From Tanypteryx hageni (Eukaryota > Arthropoda > Insecta > Odonata > Petaluridae), in assembly GCA_028673005.1 (NCBI GenBank), contig CM054115.1:2480001-2544000 (forward strand): a stretch of 64,000 nt of DNA, in the 5' to 3' direction. The first letter of the stretch is position 1. Each line of letters begins with the position of its first letter. The position numbers were made by a program, and so were the translations under genes. Shown here piece after piece: positions 48,706 to 63,300 of this stretch. The notes under the pieces are model-generated. The model was not told where the DNA came from. It was given only the letters and a program-made list of their open reading frames with translations, and did not search any database.

Positions 48706-51700
48706 GTGGAGGCGATAGACGGAGGAAAGATAGAGGTGGAGGCTATAGAGTGGAGAATGGTAGTGGGGGAAGCGATAGATCGAGGAACGATAGTAGAGAA
48801 TGCGATAGAGGGAGGAACGATCGAGGTGGAGGCGATAGACGGAGGAACGATAGAGGTGGAGGCTATAGTGTGGAGAATGGTAGTGGGGGATGCGATAGAG
48901 GGAGGAACCATAGTAGAGGATGCGATAGAGGGAGGAACGATTGAGGTGGAGGCGATAGACGGAGGAACGATAGAGGTGGATGCTATAGAGTGGAGAATGG
49001 TAGTGGGGGAAGCGATAGAGGAGAAACGATAGTAGAGGATGCGATAGAGGGAAGAACGATCGAGGTGGAGGCGATAGACGGAGGAACGATAGAGGTGGAG
49101 GCTATAGAGTGGAGAATGGTAATGGGGGAAGCGATAGAATGAGAAACGATAGTAGAGGTGGCGATAGAGGGAGGAACGATCGAGGTGGAGGCGATAGACG
49201 GAGGAACGATAGAGGTGGAGGCTATAGAGTGGAGAATGTTTAGGGGGGAAGCGATAGAGGGAGGAACGATAGTAGAGGATGCGATAGAATGAGGAACGAT
49301 CGAGGTGGAGGCGATAGACGGAGGAACGATAGAGGTGGAGGCTATAGAGTGGAGAATGGTAATGGGTGAAGCGATAGAATGAGGAACGATAGTAGAGGAG
49401 GCGATAGAGGGAGGAAAGAACGAGGTGGAGGCGATAGACGGAGGAACGATAGAGGTGGAGGCTATAGAGTGGAGAATGGTAGTGGGGGAAGAGATAGAGG
49501 GAGGAACGATAGTAGAGGAGGCGATAGAGGGAGGAACGATCGAGGTGGAGGCGATAGACGGAGAAACGATAGAGTTGGAGGCTATAGAGTGGAGAATGTT
49601 TAGTGGGGGAAGCGATAGAGGGAGGAACGATAGTAGAGGATGCGATAGAGGGAGGAACGATCGAGGTGGAGGCGATAGACGGAGGAACGATAGAGGTGGA
49701 GGCTATAGAGTGGAGAATGGTAGTGAGGGAAGAGATAGAGGGAGGAACGATAATAGAGGAGGCGATAGAGGGAGGAACGATCGAGGTGGAGTCGATAGAC
49801 GAAGGAACGATAGAGTTGGAGGCTATAGAGTGGAGAATGGTATTGGGGGAAGCGATAGAGGGAGGAACGATAGTATAGTATTCGATAGAGGTAGGAACGA
49901 TTGAGGTGGAGGCGATAGACGTAGGAACGATAGAGGTGGAGGCTATAGAGTGGAGAATGGTAGTGGGGGAAGAGATAGAGGGATGAACGATAGTAAAGGT
50001 GGCGATAGAGGGAGGAACGATCGAGGTGGAGGCGATAGACGGAGAAACGATAGAGTTGGAGGCTATAGAGTGGAGAATGGTAGTGGGGGAAGCGATAGAG
50101 GGAGGAACGATAGTAGAGGATGCGATAGAGGGAGGAACGATCGAGGTGGAGGCGATAGACGGAGGAACGATAGAGGTGGAGGCTATAGAGTGGAGAATGT
50201 TTAGTGGGGGAAGCGATAGAGGGAGGAACGATAGTAGAGGATGCGATAGAATGAGGAACGATCGAGGTGGAGGCGATAGACGGAGGAACGATAGAGGTGG
50301 AGGCTATAGAGTGGAGAATGGTAATGGGGGAAGCGATAGAATGAGGAACGATAGTAGAGGAGGCGATAGAATGAGGAACAATCGAGGTGGAGGCGATAGA
50401 CGGAGGAACGATAGAGGTGGAGGCTATAGAGTGGAAAATGGTAGTGGGGGAAGAGATAGAGGGATGAACGATAGTAGAGGTGGCGATAGAGGGAGGAACG
50501 ATCGAGGTGGAGGCGACAGACGGAGGAACGATAGAGGTGGAGGCTATAGAGTGGAGAATGGTAGTGGGGGAAGAGATAGAGGGAGGAACGATAATAGAGG
50601 AGGCGATAGAGGGAGGAACGATAGAGTTGGAGGCTATAGAGTGGAGAATGGTAGTGGGGGAAGCGATAGAGGGAGGAACGATAGTATAGTATTCGATAGA
50701 GGTAGGAACGATTGAGGTGGAGGCGATAGACGTAGGAACGATAGAGGTGGAGGCTATAGAGTGGAAAATGGTAGTGGGGGAAGAGATAGAGGGATGAACG
50801 ATAGTAGAGGTGGCGATAGAGGGAGGAACGATCGAGGTGGAGGCGATAGACGGAGAAACGATAGAGTTGGAGGCTATAGAGTGGAGAATGGTAGTGGGGG
50901 AAGCGATAGAGGGAGGAACGATAGTAGAGGATGCGATAGAGGGAGGAACGATCGAGGTGGAGGCGATAGACGGAGGAACGATAGAGGTGGAGGCTATAGA
51001 GTGGAGAATGTTTAGTGGGGGAAGCGATAGAGGGAGGAACGATAGTAGAGGATGCGATAGAATGAGGAACGATCGAGGAGGAGGCGATAGACGGAGGAAC
51101 GATAGAGGTGGAGGCTATAGAGTGGAGAATGGTAATGGGGGAAGCGATAGAATGAGGAACGATAGTAGAGGAGGCGATAGAATGAGGAACGATCGAGGTG
51201 GAGGCGATAGACGGAGGAACGATAGAGGTGGAAGCTATAGAGTGGAGAATGGTAATGGGGGAAGCGATAGAATGAGGAACGATAGTAGAGGAGGCGATAG
51301 AGGGAGGAACGATCGAGGTGGAGGCGATAGACGGAGGAACGATAGAGGTGGAGGCTATAGAGTGGAGAATGGTAGTGGGGGAAGCGATAGAGGGAGGAAC
51401 GATAGTAGAGGAGGCGATAGAGTGAGGAACGATCGAGGTGGAGGCGATAGACGGAGGAACGATAGAGGTGGAGGCTATAGAGTGGAGAATGTTTAGGGGG
51501 GAAGCGATAGGGGGAGGAACGATAGTAGAGGATGCGATAGAATGAGGAACGATCGAGGTGGAGGCGATAGACGGAGGAACGATAGAGGTGGAGGCTATAG
51601 AGTGGAGAATGGTAATGGGGGAAGCGATAGAATGAGGAACGATAGTAGAGGAGGCGATAGAGGGAGGAACGATCGAGGTGGAGGCGATAGACGGAGGAAC

Positions 51701-53598
51701 GATAAAGGTGGAGTCTATAGAGTGGAGAATTGTAGTGGGGGAAGAGATAGAGGGAGGAACGATAGTAGAAGAGGCGATGGAGGGAGATACGATCGAGGTG
51801 GAGGCGATAGACGGAGGAACGATAGAGGTGGAGGCTATAGAGTGGAGAATGTTTAGTGGGGGAAGCGATAGAGGGAGGAACGATAGTAGAGGATGTGATA
51901 GAAGAAGGAACGATCGAGGTGGAGGCGATAGATGGAGGAACGATAGAGGTGGAGGCTATAGAGTGGAGAATGGTAATGGGGGAAGCGATAGAATGAGGAA
52001 CGATAGTAGAGGAGGCGATAGAGTGAGGAACGAACGAGGTGGAGGCGATAGACGGAGGAACGATAAAGGTGGAGTCTATAGAGTGGAGAATTGTAGTGGG
52101 GGAAGAGATAGAGGGAGGAACGATAGTAGAAGAGGCGATGGAGGGAGATACGATCGAGGTGGAGGCGATAGACGGAGGAACGATAGAGGTGGACGCTATA
52201 GAGTGGAGAATGTTTAGGGGGGAAGCGATAGAGGGAGGAACGATAGTAGAGGATTCGATAGAGGGAGGAACGATCGAGGTGGAGGCGATAGACGTAGGAA
52301 CGATAGAGGTGGAGGCTATAGAGTGGAGAATGGTAGTGGGGGAAGCGATAGAGGGAGGAACGATAGTAGAGGATGCGACAGAGTGAGGAACGATCGAGGT
52401 GGAGGCGATAGACGGAGGAACGATAGAGGTGGAGGCTATAGAGTGGAAAATGGTAGTGGGGGAAGCGATAGAGGGAGGAACGATAGTAGAGGATGCGATA
52501 GAGGGAGGAACGATCGAGGTGGAGGCGATAGACGGAGGAACGATAGAGGTGGAGGGTATAGAGTGGAGAATGTTTAGGGGGGGAAGCGATAGAGGGAGGA
52601 ACGATAGTAGAGGAGGCGATAGACGGAGGAACGATAGAGGTGCAGGCTATAGATTGGAGAATGGTAGTGGGGGAAGCGATAGAGGGAGGTACGATAGTAG
52701 AGAGGCGAAAGAGGGAGGAACGATCGAGGTGGAGGCGATAGACGGAGGAACGATAGAGGTGGAGGGTATAGAGTGGAGAATGGTAGTGGGGGAAGTGATA
52801 GAGGGAGGAACGATAGTAGAGGAGGCGATAGAGGGAGGAACGATAGAGGTGGAGGCTATAGAGTGGAGAAAGTTTAGGGGGGAAGCGATAGAGGGAGGAA
52901 CGATAGTAGAGGATGCGATAGAATGAGGAACGATCGAGGTGGAGGCGATAGACGGAGGAACGATGGAGGTGGAGGCTATAGAGTGGAGAATGGTAATGGG
53001 GGAAGCGATAGAATGAGGAACGATAGCAGAGGAGGCGATAGAGGGAGGAACGAACGAGGTGGAGGCGATAGACGGAGGAACGATAGAGGTGGAGGCTATG
53101 GAGTGGAGAATGGTAGTGGGGGAAGAGATAGAGGGAGGAACGATAGTAGAGGAGGCGATAGATGGAGGAACGATCGAGGTGGAGGCGATAGACGGAGGAA
53201 CGATAGAGTTGGAGGCTATAGAGTGGAGAATGGTAGTGGGGGAAGCGATAGAGGCAGGAACGATAGAGGTGGAAGCTATAGAGTAGAGAATGGTAGTGGA
53301 GGAAGAGATAGAGGGAGGAACGATAGTAGAGGAGGCGATAGAGGGAGGAACGATCGAGGTGGAGGCGATAGACCGAGGAACGATAGAGTTGGAGGCTATA
53401 GAGTGGAAAATGGTAGTGGGGGAAGCGATAGAGGGAGGAACGATAGTAGAGGATGCGATAGAGTGAGGAACGATCGAGGTGGAGGCGATAGACGGAGGAA
53501 CGATAGAGGTGGAGGCTATAGAGTGGAAAATGGTAGTGGGGGAAGAGATAGAGGTATGAACGATAGTAGAGGAGGCGATAGAGGGAGGAACGATCGAG
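48706..53598 (+). repeat. Deletion-derived super-repeat (4893 bp)
   Basis: This also starts with the phase marker and ends just before the next one. It follows 15500-16397 to about 49600, then jumps to sequence like 13156 onward. Inside it, a block near 51678 is repeated 361 bp later at 52039 with the same private GGAGATACGATCG variant. It is a super-repeat with about 10.4 kb of the middle missing and a small local duplication added. Confidence 0.8.
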
Positions 53599-56500
53599 GT
53601 GGAGGCGATAGACGGAGGAAAGATAGAGGTGGAGGCTATAGAGTGGAGAATGGTAGTGGGGGAAGCGATAGATCGAGGAACGATAGTAGAGAATGCGATA
53701 GAGGGAGGAACGATCGAGGTGGAGGCGATAGACGGAGGAACGATAGAGGTGGAGGCTATAGTGTGGAGAATGGTAGTGGGGGATGCGATAGAGGGAGGAA
53801 CCATAGTAGAGGATGCGATAGAGGGAGGAACGATTGAGGTGGAGGCGATAGACGGAGGAACGATAGAGGTGGAGGCTATAGAGTGGAGAATGGTAGTGGG
53901 GGAAGCGATAGAGGAGAAACGATAGTAGAGGATGCGATAGAGGGAAGAACGATCGAGGTGGAGGCGATAGACGGAGGAACGATAAAGGTGGAGGCTATAG
54001 AGTGGAGAATGGTAATGGGGGAAGCGATAGAATGAGAAACGATAGTAGAGGTGGCGATAGAGGGAGGAACGATCGAGGTGGAGGCGATAGACGGAGGAAC
54101 GATAGAGGTGGAGGCTATAGAGTGGAGAATGTTTAGGGGGGAAGCGATAGAGGGAGGAACGATAGTAGAGGATGCGATAGAATGAGGAACGATCGAGGTG
54201 GAGGCGATAGACGGAGGAACGATAGAGGTGGAGGCTATAGAGTGGAGAATGGTAATGGGTGAAGCGATAGAATGAGGAACGATAGTAGAGGAGGCGATAG
54301 AGGGAGGAAAGAACGAGGTGGAGGCGATAGACGGAGGAACGATAGAGGTGGAGGCTATAGAGTGGAGAATGGTAGTGGGGGAAGAGATAGAGGGAGGAAC
54401 GATAGTAGAGGAGGCGATAGAGGGAGGAACGATCGAGGTGGAGGCGATAGACGGAGAAACGATAGAGTTGGAGGCTATAGAGTGGAGAATGTTTAGTGGG
54501 GGAAGCGATAGAGGGAGGAACGATAGTAGAGGATGCGATAGAATGAGGAACGATCGAGGTGGAGGCGATAGACGGAGGAACGATAGAGGTGGAGGCTATA
54601 GAGTGGAGAATGGTAATGGGGGAAGCGATAGAATGAGGAACGATAGTAGAGGAGGCGATAGAATGAGGAACGATCGAGGTGGAGGCGATAGACGGAGGAA
54701 CGATAGAGGTGGAGGCTATAGAGTGGAGAATGGTAGTGGGGGAAGCGATAGAGGGAGGAACGATAGTAGAGGAGGCGATAGAGTGAGGAACGATCGAGGT
54801 GGAGGCGATAGACGGAGGAACGATAGAGGTGGAGGCTATAGAGTGGAGAATGTTTAGTGGGGGAAGCGAGAGAGGGAGGAACGATAGTAGAGGATGCGAT
54901 AGAATGAGGAACGATCGAGGTGGAGGCGATAGACGGAGGAACGATAGAGGTGGAGACTATAGAGTGGAGAATGGTAATGGGGGAAGCTATAGAATGAGGA
55001 ACGATAGTAGAGGAGGCGATAGAGTGAGGAACGATCGAGGTGGAGGCGATAGACGGAGGAACGATAGAGGTGGAGGCTATAGAGTGGAGAATGTTTAGTG
55101 GGGGAAGCGATAGAGGGAGGAACGATAGTAGAGGATGCGATAGAATGAGGAACGATCGAGGTGGAGGCGATAGACGGAGGAACGATAGAGGTGGAGGCTA
55201 TAGAGTGGAGAATGTTTAGGGGGGAAGCGATAGGGGGAGGAACGATAGTAGAGGATGCGATAGAATGAGGAACGATCGAGGTGGAGGCGATAGACGGAGG
55301 AACGGTAGAGGTGGAGGCTATAGAGTGGAGAATGGTAATGGGGGAAGCGATAGAATGAGGAACGATAGTAGAGGAGGCGATAGAGGGAGGAACGATCGAG
55401 GTGGAGGCGATAGACGGAGGAACGATAGAGGTGGAGGCTATAGAGTGGAGAATGGTAGTGGGGGAAGCGATAGAGGGAGGAACGATAGTAGAGGAGGCGA
55501 TAGAGTGAGGAACGATCGAGGTGGAGGCGATAGACGGAGGAACGATAGAGGTGGAGACTATAGAGTGGAGAATGTTTAGTGGGGGATGCGATAGAGGGAG
55601 GAACGATAATAGAGGATGTGATAGAAGAAGGAACGATCGAGGTGGAGGCGATAGATGGAGGAACGATAGAGGTGGAGGCTATAGAGTGGAGAATGGTAAT
55701 GGGGGAAGCGATAGAATGAGGAACGATAGTAGAGGAGGCGATAGAGTGAGGAACGAACGAGGTGGAGGCGATAGACGGAGGAACGATAAAGGTGGAGTCT
55801 ATAGAGTGGAGAATTGTAGTGGGGGAAGAGATAGAGGGAGGAACGATAGTAGAAGAGGCGATGGAGGGAGAAACGATCGAGGTGGAGGCGATAGACGGAG
55901 GAACGATAGAGGTGGAGGCTATAGAGTGGAGAATGTTTAGGGGGGAAGCGATAGAGGGAGGAACGATAGTAGAGGATTCGATAGAGGGAGGAACGATTGA
56001 GGTGGAGGCGATAGACGTAGGAACGATAGAGGTGGAGGCTATAGAGTGGAGAATGGTAGTGGGGGAAGCGATAGAGTGAGGAACGATCGAGGTGGAGGCG
56101 ATAGACGGAGGAACGATAGAGGTGGAGGCTATAGAGTGGAAAATGGTAGTGGGGGAAGCGATAGAGGGAGGAACGATAGTAGAGGATGCGATAGAGGGAG
56201 GAACGATCGAGGTGGAGGCGATAGACGGAGGAACGATAGAGGTGGAGGGTATAGAGTGGAGAATGTTTAGGGGGGGAAGCGATAGAGGGAGGAACGATAG
56301 TAGAGGAGGCGATAGACGGAGGAACGATAGAGGTGCAGGCTATAGATTGGAGAATGGTAGTGGGGGAAGCGATAGAGGGAGGAACGATAGAGGTGGAGGC
56401 TATAGAGTAGAGAATGGTAGTGGAGGAAGAGATAGAGGGAGGAACGATAGTAGAGGAGGCGATAGAGGGAGGAACGATCGAGGTGGAGGCGATAGACCGA

Positions 56501-56902
56501 GGAACGATAGAGTTGGAGGCTATAGAGTGGAGAATGGTAGTGGGGGAAGCGATAGAGGCAGGAACGATAGAGGTGGAGGCTATAGAGTAGAGAATGGTAG
56601 TGGAGGAAGAGATAGAGGGAGGAACGATAGTAGAGGACGCGATAGAGGGAGGAACGATCGAGGTGGAGGCGATAGACCGAGGAACGATAGAGTTGGAGGC
56701 TATAGAGTGGAAAATGGTAGTGGGGGAAGCGATAGAGGGAGGAACGATAGTAGAGGATGCGATAGAGTGAGGAACGATCGAGGTGGAGGCGATAGACGGA
56801 GGAACGATAGAGGTGGAGGCTATAGAGTGGAAAATGGTAGTGGGGGAAGAGATAGAGGTATGAACGATAGTAGAGGAGGCGATAGAGGGAGGAACGATCG
56901 AG
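53599..56902 (+). repeat. HOR unit 14 (3304 bp)
   Basis: This is the first HOR of super-repeat copy 3. It is 120 bp, exactly one monomer, shorter than unit 5 (15500-18923), and the missing monomer lies between about 54600 and 54800. It carries the phase marker. Confidence 0.85.
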
Positions 56903-59900
56903 GTGGAGGCGATAGACGGAGGAAAGATAGAGGTGGAGGCTATAGAGTGGAGAATGGTAGTGGGGGAAGCGATAGAGGGAGGAACGATAGTAGAGAATGC
57001 GATAGAGGGAGGAACGATCGAGGTGGAGGCGATAGACGGAGGAACGATAGAGGTGGAGGCTATAGTGTGGAGAATGGTAGTGGGGGATGCGATAGTGGGA
57101 GGAACCATAGTAGAGGATGCGATAGAGGGAGGAACGATTGAGGTGGAGGCGATAGACGGAGGAACGATAGAGGTGGAGGCTATAGAGTGGAGAATGGTAG
57201 TGGGGGAAGCGATAGAGGAGAAACGATAGTAGAGGATGCGATAGAGGGAAGAACGATCGAGGTGGAGGCGATAGACGGAGGAACGATAGAGGTGGAGGCT
57301 ATAGAGTGGAGAATGGTAATGGGGGAAGCGATAAAATGAGAAACGATAGTAGAGGTGGCGATAGAGGTAGGAACGATCGAGGTGGAGGCGATAGACGGAG
57401 GAACGATAGAGGTGGAGGTTATAGATTGGAGAATGTTTAGGGGGGAAGCGATAGAGGGAGGAACGATAGTAGAGGATGCGATAGAATGAGGAACGATCGA
57501 GGTGGAGGCGATAGACGGAGGAACGATAGAGGTGGAGGCTATAGAGTGGAGAAAGGTAATGGGGGAAGCGATAGAATGAGGAACGATAGTAGAGGAGGCG
57601 ATAGAATGAGGAACGATCGAGGTGGAGGCGATAGACGGAGGAACGATAGAGGTGGAGGCTATAGAGTGGAGAATGGTAATGGGGGAAGCGATAGAATGAG
57701 GAACGATAGTAGAGGAGGCGATAGAGGGAGGAACGATCGAGGTGGAGGCGATAGACGGAGGAACGATAGAGGTGGAGGCTATAGAGTGGAGAATGGTAGT
57801 GGGGGAAGCGATAGAGGGAGGAACGATAGTAGAGGAGGCGATAGAGTGAGGAACGATCGAGGTGGAGGCGATAGACGGAGGAACGATAGAGGTGGAGGCT
57901 ATAGAGTGGAGAATGTTTAGTGGGGGAAGCGAGAGAGGGAGGAACGATAGTAGAGGATGCGATAGAATGACGAACGATCGAGGTGGAGGCGATAGACGGA
58001 GGAACGATAGAGGTGGAGACTATAGAGTGGAGAATGGTAATGGGGGAAGCTATAGAATGAGGAACGATAGTAGAGGAGGCGATAGAGTGAGGAACGATCG
58101 AGGTGGAGGCGATAGACGGAGGAACGATAGAGGTGGAGGCTATAGAGTGGAGAATGTTTAGTGGGGGAAGCGATAGAGGGAGGAACGATAGTAGAGGATG
58201 CGATAGAATGAGGAACGATCGAGGTGGAGGCGATAGACGGAGGAACGATAGAGGTGGAGGCTATAGAGTGGAGAATGTTTAGGGGGGAAGCGATAGGGGG
58301 AGGAACGATAGTAGAGGATGCGATAGAATGAGTAACGATCGAGGTGGAGGCGATAGACGGAGGAACGATAGAGGTGGAGGCTATAGAGTGGAGAATGGTA
58401 ATGGGGGAAGCGATAGAATGAGGAACGATAGTAGAGGAGGCGATAGAGGGAGGAACGATCGAGGTGGAGGCGATAGACGGAGGAACGATAGAGGTGGAGG
58501 CTATAGAGTGGAGAATGGTAGTGGGGGAAGCGATAGAGGGAGGAACGATAGTAGAGGAGGCGATAGAGTGAGGAACGATCGAGGTGGAGGCGATAGACGG
58601 AGGAACGATAGAGGTGGAGACTATAGAGTGGAGAATGTTTAGTGGGGGATCCGATAGAGGGAGGAACGATAGTAGAGGATGTGAAAGAAGAAGGAACGAT
58701 CGAGGTGGAGGCGATAGATGGAGGAACGATAGAGGTGGAGGCTATAGAGTGGAGAATGGTAATGGGGGAAGCGATAGAATGAGGAACGATAGTAGAGGAG
58801 GCGATAGAGTGAGGAACGAACGAGGTGGAGGCGATAGACGGAGGAACGATAAAGGTGGAGTCTATAGAGTGGAGAATTGTAGTGGGGGAAGAGATAGAGG
58901 GAGGAACGATAGTAGAAGAGGCGATGGAGGGAGAAACGATCGAGGTGGAGGCGATAGACGGAGGAACGATAGAGGTGGAGGCTATAGAGTGGAGAATGTT
59001 TAGGGGGGAAGCGATAGAGGGAGGAACGATAGTAGAGGATTCGATAGAGGGAGGAACGATTGAGGTGGAGGCGATAGACGTAGGAACGATAGAGGTGGAG
59101 GCTATAGAGTGGAGAATGGTAGTGGGGGAAGCGATAGAGGGAGGAACGATAGTAGAGGATGCGATAGAGTGAGGAACGATCGAGGTGGAGGCGATAGACG
59201 GAGGAACGATAGAGGTGGAGGCTATAGAGTGGAAAATGGTAGTAGGGGAAGCGATAGAGGGAGGAACGATAGTAGAGGATGCGATAGAGGGAGGAACGAT
59301 CGAGGTGGAGGCGATAGTCGGAGGAACGATAGAGGTGGAGGGTATAGAGTGGAGAATGTTTAGGGGGGGAAGCGATAGAGGGAGAAACGATAGTAGAGGA
59401 GGCGATAGACGGAGGAACGATAGAGGTGCAGGCTATAGATTGGAGAATGGTAGTGGGGGAAGCGATAGAGGGAGGTACGATAGTAGAGAGGCGAAAGAGG
59501 GAGGAACGATCGAGGTGGAGGCGATAGACGGAGGAACGATAGAGGTGGAGGGTATAGAGTGGAGAATGGTAGTGGGGGAAGTGATAGAGGGAGGAACGAT
59601 AGTAGAGGAGGCGATAGAGGGAGGAACGATAGAGGTGGAGGCTATAGAGTGGAGAATGTTTAGGGGGGAAGCGATAGAGGGAGGAACGATAGTAGAGGAT
59701 GCGATAGAATGAGGAACGATCGAGGTGGAGGCGATAGACGGAGGAACGATGGAGGTGGAGGCTATAGAGTGGAGAATGGTAATGGGGGAAGCGATAGAAT
59801 GAGGAACGATAGCAGAGGAGGCGATAGAGGGAGGAACGAACGAGGTGGAGGCGATAGACGGAGGAACGATAGAGGTGGAGGCTATGGAGTGGAGAATGGT

Positions 59901-60384
59901 AGTGGGGGAAGAGATAGATGGAGGAACGATAGTAGAGGAGGCGATAGATGGAGGAACGATCGAGGTGGAGGCGATAGACGGAGGAACGATAGAGTTGGAG
60001 GCTATAGAGTGGAAAATGGTAGTGGGGGAAGCGATAGAGGCAGGAACGATAGAGGTGGAGGCTATAGAGTAGAGAATGGTAGTGGAGGAAGAGATAGAGG
60101 GAGGAACGATAGTAGAGGAGGCGATAGAGGGAGGAACGATCGAGGTGGAGGCGATAGACCGAGGAACGATAGAGTTGGAGGCTATAGAGTGGAAAATGGT
60201 AGTGGGGGAAGCGATAGAGGGAGGAACGATAGTAGAGGATGCGATAGAGTGAGGAACGATCGAGGTGGAGGCGATAGACGGAGGAACGATAGAGGTGGAG
60301 GCTATAGAGTGGAAAATGGTAGTGGGGGAAGAGATAGAGGTATGAACGATAGTAGAGGAGGCGATAGAGGGAGGAACGATCGAG
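56903..60384 (+). repeat. HOR unit 15 (3482 bp)
   Basis: This modal-length HOR is colinear with 3581-7062 and 18924-22405. It holds the private GGATCC at 58647-58652 and a private CGATAGTCGG near 59315. Confidence 0.87.
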
Positions 60385-63300
60385 GTGGAGGCGATAGACG
60401 GAGGAAAGATAGAGGTGGAGGCTATAGAGTGGAGAATGGTAGTGGGGGAAGCGATAGAGGGAGGAACGATAGTAGAGAATGCGATAGAGGGAGGAACGAT
60501 CGAGGTGGAGGCGATAGACGGAGGAACGATAGAGGTGGAGGCTATAGTGTGGAGAATGGTAGTGGGGGATGCGATAGTGGGAGGAACCATAGTAGAGGAT
60601 GCGATAGAGGGAGGAACGATTGAGGTGGAGGCGATAGACGGAGGAACGATAGAGGTGGAGGCTATAGAGTGGAGAATGGTAGTGGGGGAAGCGATAGAGG
60701 AGAAACGATAGTAGAGGATGCGATAGAGGGAAGAACGATCGAGGTGGAGGCGATAGACGGAGGAACGATAGAGGTGGAGGCTATAGAGTGGAGAATGGTA
60801 ATGGGGGAAGCGATAGAATGAGAAACGATAGTAGAGGTGGCGATAGAGGTAGGAACGATCGAGGTGGAGGCGATAGACGGAGAAACGATAGAGGTGGAGG
60901 CTATAGAGTGGAGAATGTTTAGGGGGGAAGCGATAGAGGGAGGAACGATAGTAGAGGATGCGATAGAATGAGGAACGATCGAGGTGGAGGCGATAGACGG
61001 AGGAACGATAGAGGTGGAGGCTATAGAGTGGAGAATGGTAATGGGTGAAGCGATAGATTGAGGAACGATAGTAGAGGAGGCGATAGAGGGAGAAACGATC
61101 GATGTGGAGGCGATAGACGGAGGAACGATAGAGGTGGAGGCTATAGAGTGGAGAATGGTAGTGGGGGAAGCGATAGAGGGAGGAACGATAGTAGAGGATG
61201 CGATAGAGGGAGGAACGATCGAGGTGGAGGCGATAGACGGAGGAACGATAGAGGTGGAGGCTATAGAGTGGAGAATGTTTAGTGGGGGAAGCGATAGAGG
61301 GAGGAACGATAGTAGAGGATGCGATAGAATGAGGAACGATCGAGGTGGAGGCGATAGACGGAGGAACGATAGAGGTGGAGGCTATAGAGTGGAGAATGGT
61401 AATGGGGGAAGCGATAGAATGAGGAACGATAGTAGAGGAGGCGATAGAATGAGGAACGATCGAGGAGGAGGCGATAGACGGAGGAACGATAGAGGTGGAG
61501 CCTATAGAGTGGAGAATGGTAATGGGGGAAGCGATAGAATGAGGAACGATAGTAGAGGAGGCGATAGAGGGAGGAACGATCGAGGTGGAGGCGATAGACG
61601 GAGGAACGATAGAGGTGGAGGCTATAGAGTGGAGAATGTTTAGTGGGGGAAGCGAGAGAGGGAGGAACGATAGTAGAGGATGCGATAGAATGAGGAACGA
61701 TCGAGGTGGAGGCGATAGACGGAGGAACGATAGAGGTGGAGACTAAAGAGTGGAGAATGGTAATGGGGGAAGCGATAGAATGAGGAACGATAGTAGAGGA
61801 GGCGATAGAGTGAGGAACGATCGAGGTGGAGGCGATAGACGGAGGAACGATAGAGGTGGAGGCTATAGAGTGGAGAATGTTTAGTGGGGGAAGCGATAGA
61901 GGGAGGAACGATAGTAGAGGATGCGATAGAATGAGGAACGATCGAGGTGGAGGCGATAGACGGAGGAACGATAGAGGTGGAGGCTATAGAGTGGAGAATG
62001 GTAATGGGGGAAGCGATAGAATGAGGAACGATAGTAAAGGAGGCGATAGAATGAGGAACAATCGAGGTGGAGGCGATAGACGGAGGAACGATAGAGGTGG
62101 AGGCTATAGAGTGGAAAATGGTAGTGGGGGAAGAGATAGAGGGATGAACGATAGTAGAGGTGGCGATAGAGGGAGGAACGATCGAGGTGGAGGCGACAGA
62201 CGGAGGAACGATAGAGGTGGAGGCTATAGAGTGGAGAATGGTAGTGGGGGAAGAGATAGAGGGAGGAACGATAATAGAGGAGGCGATAGAGGGAGGAACG
62301 ATAGAGTTGGAGGCTATAGAGTGGAGAATGGTAGTGGGGGAAGCGATAGAGGGAGGAACGATAGTATAGTATTCGATAGAGCTAGGAACGATTGAGGTGG
62401 AGGCGATAGACGTAGGATCGATAGAGGTGGAGGCTATAGAGTGGAAAATGGTAGTGGGGGAAGAGATAGAGGGATGAACGATAGTAGAGGTGGCGATAGA
62501 GGGAGGAACGATCGAGGTGGAGGCGATAGACGGAGAAACGATAGAGTTGGAGGCTATAGAGTGGAGAATGGTAGTGGGGGAAGCGATAGAGGGAGGAACG
62601 ATAGTAGAGGATGCGATAGAGGGAGGAACGATCGAGGTGGAGGCGATAGACGGAGGAACGATAGAGGTGGAGGCTATAGAGTGGAGAATGTTTAGTGGGG
62701 GAAGCGATAGAGGGAGGAACGATAGTAGAGGTTGCGATAGAGGGAGGAACGATCGAGGTGGAGGCGATAGACGGAGGAACGATAGAGGTGGAGGCTATAG
62801 AGTGGAGAATGGTAGTGGGGGAAGAGATAGAGGGAGGAACGATAATAGAGGAGGCGATAGAGGGAGGAACGATCGAGGTGGAGTCGATAGACGGAGGAAC
62901 GATAGAGTTGGAGGCTATAGAGTGGAGAATGGTAGTGGGGGAAGCGATAGAGGGAGGAACGATAGTATAGTATTCGATAGAGGTAGGAACGATTGAGGTG
63001 GAGGCGATAGACGTAGGAACGATAGAGGTGGAGGCTATAGAGTGGAAAATGGTAGTGGGGGAAGAGATAGAGGGATGAACGATAGTAGAGGTGGCGATAG
63101 AGGGAGGAACGATCGAGGTGGAGGCGATAGACGGAGAAACGATAGAGGTGCAGGCTATAGATTGGAGAATGGTAGTGGGGGAAGCGATAGAGGGAGGTAC
63201 GATAGTAGAGAGGCGAAAGAGGGAGGAACGATCGAGGTGGAGGCGATAGACGGAGGAACGATAGAGGTGGAGGGTATAGAGTGGAGAATGGTAGTGGGGG

